Below, piece after piece: positions 31,872-38,594 of a stretch of DNA of 54,254 nucleotides. Position 1 is the stretch's first letter. Each line of letters starts with the position of its first letter. A program made the translations under genes and the position numbers. Source of the stretch: Micromonospora sp. CP22 (GTDB lineage Bacteria; Actinomycetota; Actinomycetes; Mycobacteriales; Micromonosporaceae). The notes beneath the pieces were generated by a model. That model saw nothing but the letters and a program-made list of their open reading frames with translations, searched no databases and was not told the origin of the DNA. The DNA is taken from contig NZ_VCJO01000025.1 in the NCBI RefSeq assembly GCF_009712475.1, positions 1 through 54,254 on the forward strand. Reading direction: 5' to 3'.

Positions 31872-32843
31872 TCACCGCGCCGACCGGATGTCGGCACGCA
31901 CCAGCGCTGGCTGCGGCGAACCGCATTCGTGGCGTCCGAAGGACGCGTTGCCGGAGGCGGTGGACGGGATGACCTTGTTGTAGAGCGACCCGAGACACAG
32001 CTCCTGGAACTGCTCGGTGTCGGCCGACAGGCGCGCCGCCAACTGCGCCTTGGCGATGTCGACCGTCTTGGTCAGCCCGTCGTCGTCGGTCACCTCGACG
32101 CACGCGTGCGGTAGGTCGAGCGCGCCGCCGAGCACCCCGGTGAACCAGCCCCGCTTCGCCTCGGCCCGGTATCCCGCGGCCCGGAAGCGCTCCGCCAGCA
32201 GCAGGCTCGCCGCGATGCAACTGGTCACCCCCAGCTCGTGTACGAGCGGGTAGTCGGCCTGCATCGGTACCGGAATCATGTGCCAGCGGTAGCCCGCGTT
32301 CAGGTAGTCGCGGGTCAGCGTCCGCAAGGTCGGCGAGACCAGAGGGGTCCGGGCACCGGTGTTGGTGACGGTCGCGACGTACTCGGCCGACCCCTCACTC
32401 GGCGCGAGCGGCGTGATCTCCTCAAGGTGACCGCCGTACCGGACCACGTCGGGCCCCTCCAGCCGCCACGGCGCCACCCCCGCGCACTCGTGGCACTCCA
32501 GTCGGACCCGGAAGCTCCAGGTCTTCGGCCGCAGCAGGTCGTCGAGCGGCCGTCCGGCGAACCGGAACAGCATTCGGAACGCCAGCTCGGGCTGCGTATT
32601 CGACCGCTGCGAGTACATGCCGAGGTTGTACAGATCGTTCGGGTCGAAGTACCGGACGCCGTCACGGTCCTCATGCGGCAGGCCGGCGTCGACCAGCCGG
32701 TCCACGTCAGCCGCGTCGCAGTGCAGCATCTCCCGCGCCACGGACTCCGGCTGGGTCTTGTGGGAATACTGGTCGGGAACGAATGTGATCGCCTCGGCGA
32801 CCTTTTCCCACGGCTGGCACGCACTTACTTGTTGCTGTGGCAC
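31872..32843 (-). CDS. transglutaminase-like protein, candidate amide/hydrazine-forming enzyme
   Basis: A 323-residue protein whose C-terminal half has the transglutaminase/protease-like layout: catalytic Cys in VTSCIAASLLLAERFRAAG (about 209), His in LPHACVEV (246) and Asp in KTVDIAKA (262). The first 200 residues are not recognised and include CHEC. In andrimid biosynthesis a transglutaminase homologue joins a carrier-bound acyl group to an amine. Here the dedicated aminoacyl carrier system is two genes away, so transfer of an amino acid to an amine or hydroxylamine is the leading idea. GTG 32843 is chosen because GGGGGAGAG lies just upstream; a TTG at 32867 is weaker. It is the first gene of operon B. 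Confidence 0.75.
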   Translation of the reverse strand: MPQQQVSACQPWEKVAEAITFVPDQYSHKTQPESVAREMLHCDAADVDRLVDAGLPHEDRDGVRYFDPNDLYNLGMYSQRSNTQPELAFRMLFRFAGRPLDDLLRPKTWSFRVRLECHECAGVAPWRLEGPDVVRYGGHLEEITPLAPSEGSAEYVATVTNTGARTPLVSPTLRTLTRDYLNAGYRWHMIPVPMQADYPLVHELGVTSCIAASLLLAERFRAAGYRAEAKRGWFTGVLGGALDLPHACVEVTDDDGLTKTVDIAKAQLAARLSADTEQFQELCLGSLYNKVIPSTASGNASFGRHECGSPQPALVRADIRSAR

Positions 32844-32990
32844 GGTCTCTCCCCCAGGCAGATTCAACCGGGTCGGCGACCCGCGTCACCACCGGTCACG
32901 ACCGCACAGGAATACGAAACGCCCGGAAACGGGCTATTAGCATGGTTCGCTACATTCCGCCGGGCCCTGCCTGACCCTGTGGAACACCAA

Positions 32991-33069
32991 CGCACGCTAC
33001 CACCTGCCAGACGCCCCGCAATCCATTAATTTCGCATATCCAGCTATGCGCTTTCCACGCATCGCACGA
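32991..33069 (-). promoter_or_regulatory. conserved promoter/operator block of operon B
   Basis: Ungapped match to 24034-24112. On the minus strand TTGCGG (33016-33021) and TAGCGT (32994-32999) are separated by 16 bases. Immediately upstream of the -35 lies a perfect dyad CGCATA-N6-TATGCG (33033-33050). The start of transcription would be near 32986, giving a leader of about 140 bases before the transglutaminase-like gene. The dyad placed next to the -35 is what an activator such as the cluster's NarL-type or winged-helix regulator would need. Confidence 0.75.
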
Positions 33070-33623
33070 TTACGACGATTCATCCACCGGGCCGGGAGAT
33101 CGCTTCGCCACCGCACCCGGAAAGCGCTCCCGCGAGGGGCCGGCACGATAGCTTGTGAGCGGAGTTTTAGCAGCTCAGGACGGTTGACCGCAGTGTCGTA
33201 CATCCGATCGAACGCAACCGTTGTGGGTTACGTCACACAATGCGATAGGCGCATTGCGGCCGAATGAAAGGCAGTGACAGCCCAGCGCGGTCCGGTAACG
33301 ACTTTCTCCGACGCCCCCACAGATCGCCGCAACCGCCGAGATCCCCCGACGCATATTCGATCTGCACCTTGCACGCGCGGATCGACGACTGGGTAACTGT
33401 CGAGGCCACGTCGGGAAGTCGACTTTCCACGGAACTGTGGTCGGCACTACGGCAACAGCCCGCGCACGCATCCGGGCGTGCGTTCCTCACGGTCATATTC
33501 CGAGCGGGCGTCGGTATCGTATGGTGCCGCACAACGGACGCCCGACGCGTGGACGAGATGTCGTGTGACAGGGCGCGGATCGGCGGGCCGCAGTCGCCCG
33601 ACCAAGCCATTGAAGGGGCCACC
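33070..33623. other. long intergenic region before the esterase
   Basis: About 550 bases between the operon B promoter and the esterase start. It is AT-richer in its first 200 bases and contains the dyad at 33238-33256. A frame is open on the plus strand from 33264, but its translation is Arg/Pro/Ser-rich with no recognisable domain, so I treat it as leader rather than protein. The esterase promoter is probably here but I cannot fix it. Confidence 0.5.
33238..33256. promoter_or_regulatory. perfect inverted repeat, candidate operator
   Basis: CAATGCG and CGCATTG flank ATAGG (7-5-7). It sits between operon B and the esterase gene, about 250 bases from the operon B -35 and 368 bases before the esterase start. 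The half-site TGCG/CGCA core is shared with the dyad in the conserved promoters, but in opposite orientation, so a common binder is only a possibility. Confidence 0.5.
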
Positions 33624-34562
33624 ATGCCGTTGGATCGGATACTCCGGAGACTCATCGCCTGGCAGCACGCCGACGGTGCGCCGACGCCGCTCCGCGCGAT
33701 GTCGATCGAGCAGGCCCGCGAGCGCTACCGGGCGAGCGCCCTGCGCCCCCGACGCCAGGACGACGCGACGGTGACCGTCGTCGACGAGAAGATCGACAGC
33801 TCGGACAACACGTCCATCCGGTCCAGGGTGTACACCCCGCAGGACCACACCGACCGGGTGGTCACCTACCTGCACGGCGGCGGCTGGGTGACCGGCGACC
33901 TCGACACCCACGACCTGGCCTGCCGCGTGCTCGCGGCGTCGCTGGGCGCGGTCGTCGTCTCGATCGACTATCGCCGGGCGCCGGAGTTCCCGTACCCCAC
34001 GCCGCTGCACGACGCCATCGCGGCCGCCCGGTGGACGAGCCGGATGTACCCCGAACACCACCACGTCCTCGCCGGCGACAGTGCCGGCGCCCACCTCGCG
34101 CTCGGCGTCGCACTCGACGCCCGCGCCGACGGCGACCCGCGGATCACCGCGCTGCTGCTGATGTATCCGCCGGTCGACCCGACCCTGCGGATCGCCGCGG
34201 CCGGTCCGCACACCGACGGGTACCTGCTGTCGATCGACGATCTGGCCTGGTGTTACGCGCAGTACCTGCCCGATCCCGAACACCGGAACGACCCGGCCGT
34301 CGACCTGCTGCACGCGGACCTGACCGGTCTACCGCCGACGGTGGTCGCCACCGCCGAGTACGACCCACTCCAGCGCGAGGGTGAACTGCTGGTGGAGAAG
34401 CTGCACACCGGTGGCGTGCCGGTTCGTCACGTGCCGGGGCCGGGACTCGTGCACGGTGCCTTCCTGATCCAGGACATCGTGCCCGCGGCGGCCACCAACG
34501 CGCAGCAGGTCATCCGGGAGCTCGACGCACTCCTCACATCCACCCGACAGCCCCCCGCATAG
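33624..34562 (+). CDS. HSL-family alpha/beta hydrolase (esterase)
   Basis: A 312-residue hormone-sensitive-lipase-type esterase. It has the oxyanion motif LHGGGW, the nucleophile elbow AGDSAGAH, the acid in EYDPLQ and the catalytic His in GLVHGAF. Such enzymes hydrolyse short acyl esters and in clusters may trim or release a product. The ATG at 33624 is preferred, with GAAGGGG upstream and a natural N terminus; the frame is open to 33264 but the added part does not look like protein. It is the only rightward gene in the right cassette and converges with FAAL2 across a shared hairpin. Confidence 0.88.
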   Translation: MPLDRILRRLIAWQHADGAPTPLRAMSIEQARERYRASALRPRRQDDATVTVVDEKIDSSDNTSIRSRVYTPQDHTDRVVTYLHGGGWVTGDLDTHDLACRVLAASLGAVVVSIDYRRAPEFPYPTPLHDAIAAARWTSRMYPEHHHVLAGDSAGAHLALGVALDARADGDPRITALLLMYPPVDPTLRIAAAGPHTDGYLLSIDDLAWCYAQYLPDPEHRNDPAVDLLHADLTGLPPTVVATAEYDPLQREGELLVEKLHTGGVPVRHVPGPGLVHGAFLIQDIVPAAATNAQQVIRELDALLTSTRQPPA

Positions 34563-34575
34563 TCGTCCGTCGGTG

Positions 34576-34597
34576 CGCGCCGGGTCCGCCCGGCGCG
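34576..34597. terminator. bidirectional hairpin terminator
   Basis: A perfect 9-bp GC stem (CGCGCCGGG / CCCGGCGCG) with a TCCG tetraloop fills the 37-bp gap between the convergent esterase and FAAL2 genes. Confidence 0.82.
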
Positions 34598-34599
34598 GC

Positions 34600-36309
34600 T
34601 CACGACGCCGTGACCACCAGCGGCTCACCGTCGCTGTAGACCGCGACCAGGTCGCCGTCGAGGAACCGACGGCGCATCGCCGGCCGCTTCACCTTTCCGC
34701 TCGTGGCCCGCACGACACCGCCGCGACGCAGCAGGAACGTCCCGTCGGCGCGGAGGCCGAACTCACGGTCAAGGGTGCGGTTGATCTCGTCCGCCAGGTG
34801 CCGAAGTCGGTCCTCGGACGGCCGTCCGTTGACCTCGGAGACGACGACCAGGGCGTCGCCCGACGCGGATCCTTCGCTCGGGACCGTGAAGATCGCGCTG
34901 ATGATGCCCAGACCACGGATCTGGGCCCGCAGCGCCCGCTCGATCTCCTGCGGATAGAGGCAGCGCCCGTCCACGACGAGCAACTCGGCCACCCGCCCGG
35001 TCACGTACAGCTCACCCCCGTGCAGGGTGCCGAGATCCCCCGTACGCACGTAGCCGTCACCCGACACCGCCGGGTCGGTCGTGGCCTCGTCACCCCAGTA
35101 GCCCCGGCACACGCTGGGGCCGCGTACCCAGATCTCGCCGATGGACCCGGCGGGCAGCGCCTCCCCGGTGCCCGGATCGGCGATCAGCACCTCGACGTCG
35201 CGTGGCCTGCCGCAGCTGACCACCGCCTGGCCCACGGTGGAGGGAATGAACCGGTGCCGCTCCAGACCGTGCTCGTCCACCCTGGTCACCACCGCCCGGC
35301 GGAACGGGTCGGTGGACACGACCAGGGTCGCCTCCGTCAGGCCGTAGCTGGGGCACACGACGTCGTCGCGGAGGCCGGCCGGGGCGAACCGCTTGGCGAA
35401 CGCCTCCAGCGTCTCGATGTGTACCCGCTCCCCTGCGCTGACCCCGACTCGCCAGCGGGACAGGTCCAGCTCGGCCAGTTCCTCGTCGGTCACCCTGGCC
35501 TGGCACATCGCGAAGGCGAAGTCCGGAGCTGCGGAGGCGTGGACGTCGTACTCGTCGATCAGGCGCAGCCAGAGGTACGGACGCCGGATGAAGGCGGCGG
35601 GATGCATCAGCACGCAGCCGCCGCCCACCAGCAGGGCGGGCAGCAGGTGGCCGAACAGACCCATGGCGTGGTGCAGCGGCACCCAGCCGCCGAGTCTGGT
35701 CCCGGCGCTCAGCTCGTACGCACGACGCTGCGTCTCCACGTTGTGCAGGAGATCGCCGTGGCTGACCAGCACTCCTCTGGGCTCGTCGATCGCGCCCGAG
35801 GTGTACTGGAGGATCGCCGGTGTGTCGTGTTCCGGCTCGATCGGCGACCACGACTCCGCGTCCTCGGCGGCGTCGCCGTCGGTGGTCATCAGCGGCAGGT
35901 CGGCCAGCCCGGTCGAGCGCATCCACTCCGCGACGTGCCCCGCCTCGGCCGTGTCGGTCAGCACCGCCGAGACTCCGGCGTTCTCCGCGATACGCCGTGC
36001 CCGCGATCGCTCGTGCGGATAGCCCGGCAGGGGTGCCGGCACCGCGACCATCCCGGCGTAGAGGCAGCCCACGAGCGCCGCGACGAACTCGAACCCGGTG
36101 GGATACAGCAACAGCACCCGGTCGCCTACCCGGCCATGGGCCGCGAGCCACGCCCCAACCCGCCGTGCCGCGGCGTCCACCTGGGCGAACGACCAGCGCT
36201 GGTCGGCCGCCACGTCGTCGACGACGATCAGTGCGGTGCGCTCCGGCGCCGACCGGACGTGCTCACGAATCGCTGTGACGGCATTGGCGGTACGCGACGA
36301 ATCCATCAT
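34600..36309 (-). CDS. fatty acyl-AMP ligase-like protein (FAAL 2), altered P-loop
   Basis: A 569-residue FAAL-like adenylating enzyme. Recognisable parts are PAPLPGYPHER, PLHHAMGLFGHLLPALLVGG, CPSYGLTEATLVVS, GELYVTGRVAELLVVDGRCLYPQEIE and the A10 lysine in ATSGKVKRPAMRRRF. The A3 loop reads YTSGAIDEPRGVLVSH, so the usual STGxPKG is changed to AIDEPRG, losing the Ser-Thr-Gly and the Lys. Activity may be altered or weak while the acyl-binding fold is kept; it may sequester or transfer a ready-made acyl-AMP. The start is ATG 36309 (or the adjacent 36306), with AGAGGAAA upstream. It is monocistronic or follows the NarL-type regulator after 363 bp. Confidence 0.87.
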   Translation of the reverse strand: MMDSSRTANAVTAIREHVRSAPERTALIVVDDVAADQRWSFAQVDAAARRVGAWLAAHGRVGDRVLLLYPTGFEFVAALVGCLYAGMVAVPAPLPGYPHERSRARRIAENAGVSAVLTDTAEAGHVAEWMRSTGLADLPLMTTDGDAAEDAESWSPIEPEHDTPAILQYTSGAIDEPRGVLVSHGDLLHNVETQRRAYELSAGTRLGGWVPLHHAMGLFGHLLPALLVGGGCVLMHPAAFIRRPYLWLRLIDEYDVHASAAPDFAFAMCQARVTDEELAELDLSRWRVGVSAGERVHIETLEAFAKRFAPAGLRDDVVCPSYGLTEATLVVSTDPFRRAVVTRVDEHGLERHRFIPSTVGQAVVSCGRPRDVEVLIADPGTGEALPAGSIGEIWVRGPSVCRGYWGDEATTDPAVSGDGYVRTGDLGTLHGGELYVTGRVAELLVVDGRCLYPQEIERALRAQIRGLGIISAIFTVPSEGSASGDALVVVSEVNGRPSEDRLRHLADEINRTLDREFGLRADGTFLLRRGGVVRATSGKVKRPAMRRRFLDGDLVAVYSDGEPLVVTAS

Positions 36310-36672
36310 TGCCCGGTTTCCTCTCCCTGCCGTGCGCACGACTCACCAGCACCACCGATGACTCCTCGCGGTGCCTCAGGAACTCAACAAGCAACGAAAA
36401 GTTTTGGTACGGCAACAACACGGACTGTCAGCGAGCTGAAGAATCGCCGAGATCCGCAGGTTAGCATCGGCGAAGTGCGGCATCCACCGAATCGTCGCAC
36501 TAATGAGATTCACATACCTGCGGCATTAGGAACGCACACGTGTGATCTCAGGTCACCCAAACAGCCCCACTCGAAGAATAAAGCCAACGTTTACCAAGGG
36601 GAAAGGTTCTGCAAAGAAACGGACGCGAGGTGCGCCTAGTAGCCCCAGCTCCAACCACACCTCGCGAAACGG
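36310..36672. other. intergenic region between NarL-type regulator and FAAL2
   Basis: This 363-base stretch holds no supported gene. Nearest the regulator stop is a hairpin (36624-36666). The middle (about 36390-36560) is AT-rich and is the likely place of the FAAL2 promoter. A segment near 36500-36540 (TAAT, CATACC, TGCGG, CGCACACG) faintly echoes the shared operon A/B block but is not alignable with confidence. Confidence 0.5.
36624..36666 (-). terminator. possible terminator after the NarL-type regulator
   Basis: A perfect 9-bp inverted repeat (CGCGAGGTG / CACCTCGCG) separated by 25 bases begins 7 bases after the regulator stop. The loop is long, so it may instead be an operator; terminator is the better guess from position. 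Confidence 0.45.
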
Positions 36673-37278
36673 TCAGATCCAGTGCGACTCCCGGGCGATC
36701 CGCAACGCGTCGATCCGATTGCGGGCCTTGAGCTTGGTGACCACCGACGACAGATAGTTGCGCACGGTGCCGTCGGACAGCCGCAACCTGGTGGCGATCT
36801 CGCCGACCGTGTCCCCCTGGTAGACGTACGTGAGCACGGACAGTTCGCGCGGTGTCAGTGGACAGTCCCCGTTGCCCAGTGCAGCCACCGTCAGCTCTGC
36901 GTCGAAGACGCGTTCCCCCAGGTGGACACGGCGGATGGCATCGAAGAACTGGCGCGGCGGGACGTCGCGCTGCACCAGGCCGGCGATGTCTCCGGCGAAC
37001 GCCCGCCGCACGACCGGCCGGGTGAACGAGGTCGCGAGCAACATGCTCCGGCAACCCGGGATGCTGGCCACCTTCTCGGCGAACGCGACCGCGTCGCTCT
37101 CCTCCCGCTGGAAGCTGATGATCACGACGTCGGGTCGGTGCAGCTCGGCGAACTCCACCGTATCCAAATAGTTTGCTGTCGAACCGACGACGCGGAACTC
37201 CTCCTCCTGCGCCAGTAGTGCAGTGAGCGCAAAACGGGACAGATGCAGAACGTCGGACACCAGTACGTCGATTGCCAC
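36673..37278 (-). CDS. orphan NarL/LuxR-type regulator with atypical receiver
   Basis: A 201-residue regulator. The C-terminal LuxR helix-turn-helix is intact (LTPRELSVLTYVYQGDTVGEI, TVRNYLSSVVTKLKARNR). The receiver-like domain has lost its phosphorylation chemistry: the acceptor position in PDVVIISFQRE is Ser, not Asp, and only one acidic residue remains in LVSDVLHLS. No kinase gene is adjacent. Such atypical receivers (as in JadR1- or RedZ-like regulators) can sense small molecules instead. It is the best candidate for the activator of the two conserved promoters. ATG 37278 is used, with GGAGG seven to eight bases upstream. Confidence 0.87.
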   Translation of the reverse strand: MAIDVLVSDVLHLSRFALTALLAQEEEFRVVGSTANYLDTVEFAELHRPDVVIISFQREESDAVAFAEKVASIPGCRSMLLATSFTRPVVRRAFAGDIAGLVQRDVPPRQFFDAIRRVHLGERVFDAELTVAALGNGDCPLTPRELSVLTYVYQGDTVGEIATRLRLSDGTVRNYLSSVVTKLKARNRIDALRIARESHWI

Positions 37279-37665
37279 GTATTCCCTCCAGACGGTTCCC
37301 CGACCGCGCCGTTGGGGGCCCGGCGCGCACCCTCGACGTCATAATGTCACACGCGTACGAAAATCTGAAGGTCGATATCCGACAGCAGGCTAGACACCTT
37401 TCGCTACCACTGTGGACATTCGCCGATGCAAGATTGCGACAACCGTGACAGTGTCAAATTAGCGATAGCCGACCAACTATCCGGAGCTGCGACAGACGCG
37501 GGAAGATCGCGACATTTCAGCCCGATGTGACAAGAGGCCGACAGGCTCTCGCGACACCTCGGGGTGTGCGTCAGAAGCGCCGACGCGGCGATAGCGCCGA
37601 TCCCGCATATGTCGGATGTGAGACCGATGCACCCGTACGAGAGGACGTGTGGAGCGGAGGCCAGG
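37279..37665. other. intergenic region, right border of the biosynthetic cluster
   Basis: About 390 bases with stops in all frames, AT-richer near 37330-37470. It should contain the promoter of the NarL-type regulator. A TAGCGA hexamer on the minus strand near 37400, preceded by GTGG as in the operon A and B promoters, is suggestive, but the spacing to a TTGC hexamer does not match. I see nothing else in it. Confidence 0.5.
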
Positions 37666-37866
37666 TCACGGACCGACGGCCCGGCCGGCCAGCTCGTCGT
37701 CGAGGCCGGCGAGGAGGTCCTGCGGCGCCCGCATTCGCCACGCGTCGGTGACCAGTTCGGCGAGACGCTCGACGGTGACCGCCGCCAGCCGCACCATGAC
37801 CAGCGGAAGCCCCTCGTAGGCGGGGGTGGTGAAGAACAACCTGCGGACGTTCGCGTCGTCAGCCGA
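37666..37866 (-). pseudogene. C-terminal remnant of a YjbR/MmcQ-family protein
   Basis: Reading left from about 37866, one frame gives SADDANVRRLFFTTPAYEGL, then LPLVMVRLAAVTVERLAELV and TDAWRMRAPQDLLAGLDDEL, stopping at TGA 37666-37668. This matches the C-terminal half of the small YjbR/MmcQ DNA-binding-fold proteins. No start codon or N-terminal half is found upstream, where the next gene's end is met, so it is a truncated leftover at the cluster border. Confidence 0.65.
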
Positions 37867-37921
37867 CCGGCCGTGGTGGAGCCGACGGAGCAGCCCACCA
37901 CGACCGGGACGCGTCGACGTG

Positions 37922-38404
37922 TCAGTTCGTCGTCGCGGGCGGCGTCAACACCGCCAGCCGGCGGGCGACGACCAGCAGCACGTAACCGATGACGGCGAGC
38001 AGCAGTCCGAGCCCCATGGCCAGGGCTGCGACCCCGAAGGACACCACCGAGGTGAACAGGGAGGCCCGCAGGAACGACCCGGTCATCACGACCTGCCGCG
38101 TCGGGTCCTCACGGTCGAGCTCGGCGTACGTCCGGCCACCGCTGGCCTCCAGCGCGTGCCGCTCGATGACCTCAGCCTCGGCGTACGCGGTGAGCGGGCC
38201 GTCGATCCTCTCTCCGGCGAACCACTTCGCGTCCTCGGAGACGGTGATCCGCTCGTCGGCGAGCTGTCGCTGCACCGTCAGCCACGTCGCGCCACCGGCC
38301 ACCAGCATGATCAGCCCCGCCGCGATCACCAGCACGGACAGCGCCCGGACAACACCGCCGGGTGTCGTCGACTTGTCCGCGCCTGCCTCGACCGTCTTCG
38401 CCAT
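37922..38404 (-). CDS. two-helix membrane protein, unknown function
   Basis: A 160-residue protein with an N-terminal helix (about residues 18-42, VVRALSVLVIAAGLIMLVAG), a charged extracellular-type middle region of about 65 residues (ADERITVSEDAKWFAGERID onward), and a second helical hairpin or long helix near the C terminus (SFGVAALAMGLGLLLAVIGY). The ATG at 38404 follows GAAGGGG. I do not recognise a named family; similar actinobacterial proteins are usually annotated as hypothetical. It stands between the YjbR remnant and another surface protein on the same strand and has no visible link to the cluster. Confidence 0.75.
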   Translation of the reverse strand: MAKTVEAGADKSTTPGGVVRALSVLVIAAGLIMLVAGGATWLTVQRQLADERITVSEDAKWFAGERIDGPLTAYAEAEVIERHALEASGGRTYAELDREDPTRQVVMTGSFLRASLFTSVVSFGVAALAMGLGLLLAVIGYVLLVVARRLAVLTPPATTN

Positions 38405-38546
38405 GGCATCCCCTTCGTCGTCGCTGCCCGCACCGGCGGTGCGGGCAGCCCCAGTGTGCACGATCATCAGTATCGACGTATCGAGTGGTGCCTGCATCTG
38501 GCGGCGACATACCAGGGGTGGGCGGTGGCCTCCGGTGGATACGGGC

Positions 38547-38582
38547 GGGGCGGCGGGGAGGTCGATGCCACCCCGCCGCCCC
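38547..38582 (-). terminator. hairpin terminator
   Basis: A perfect 12-bp stem (GGGGCGGCGGGG / CCCCGCCGCCCC) with a 12-base loop, located 12 bases after the stop of the Pro-rich membrane protein gene. Confidence 0.82.
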
Positions 38583-38594
38583 GGTGCCCGTGGA

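Noticed and set aside
33264..33623. N-terminal extension of the esterase
   Set aside because: The added residues are Arg/Ser/Pro-rich and unlike the family, and a good ribosome site and start lie at 33624.
36490..36545. third copy of the shared promoter block before FAAL2
   Set aside because: Only scattered short matches with different spacing; no -35/-10 pair at the right distance.
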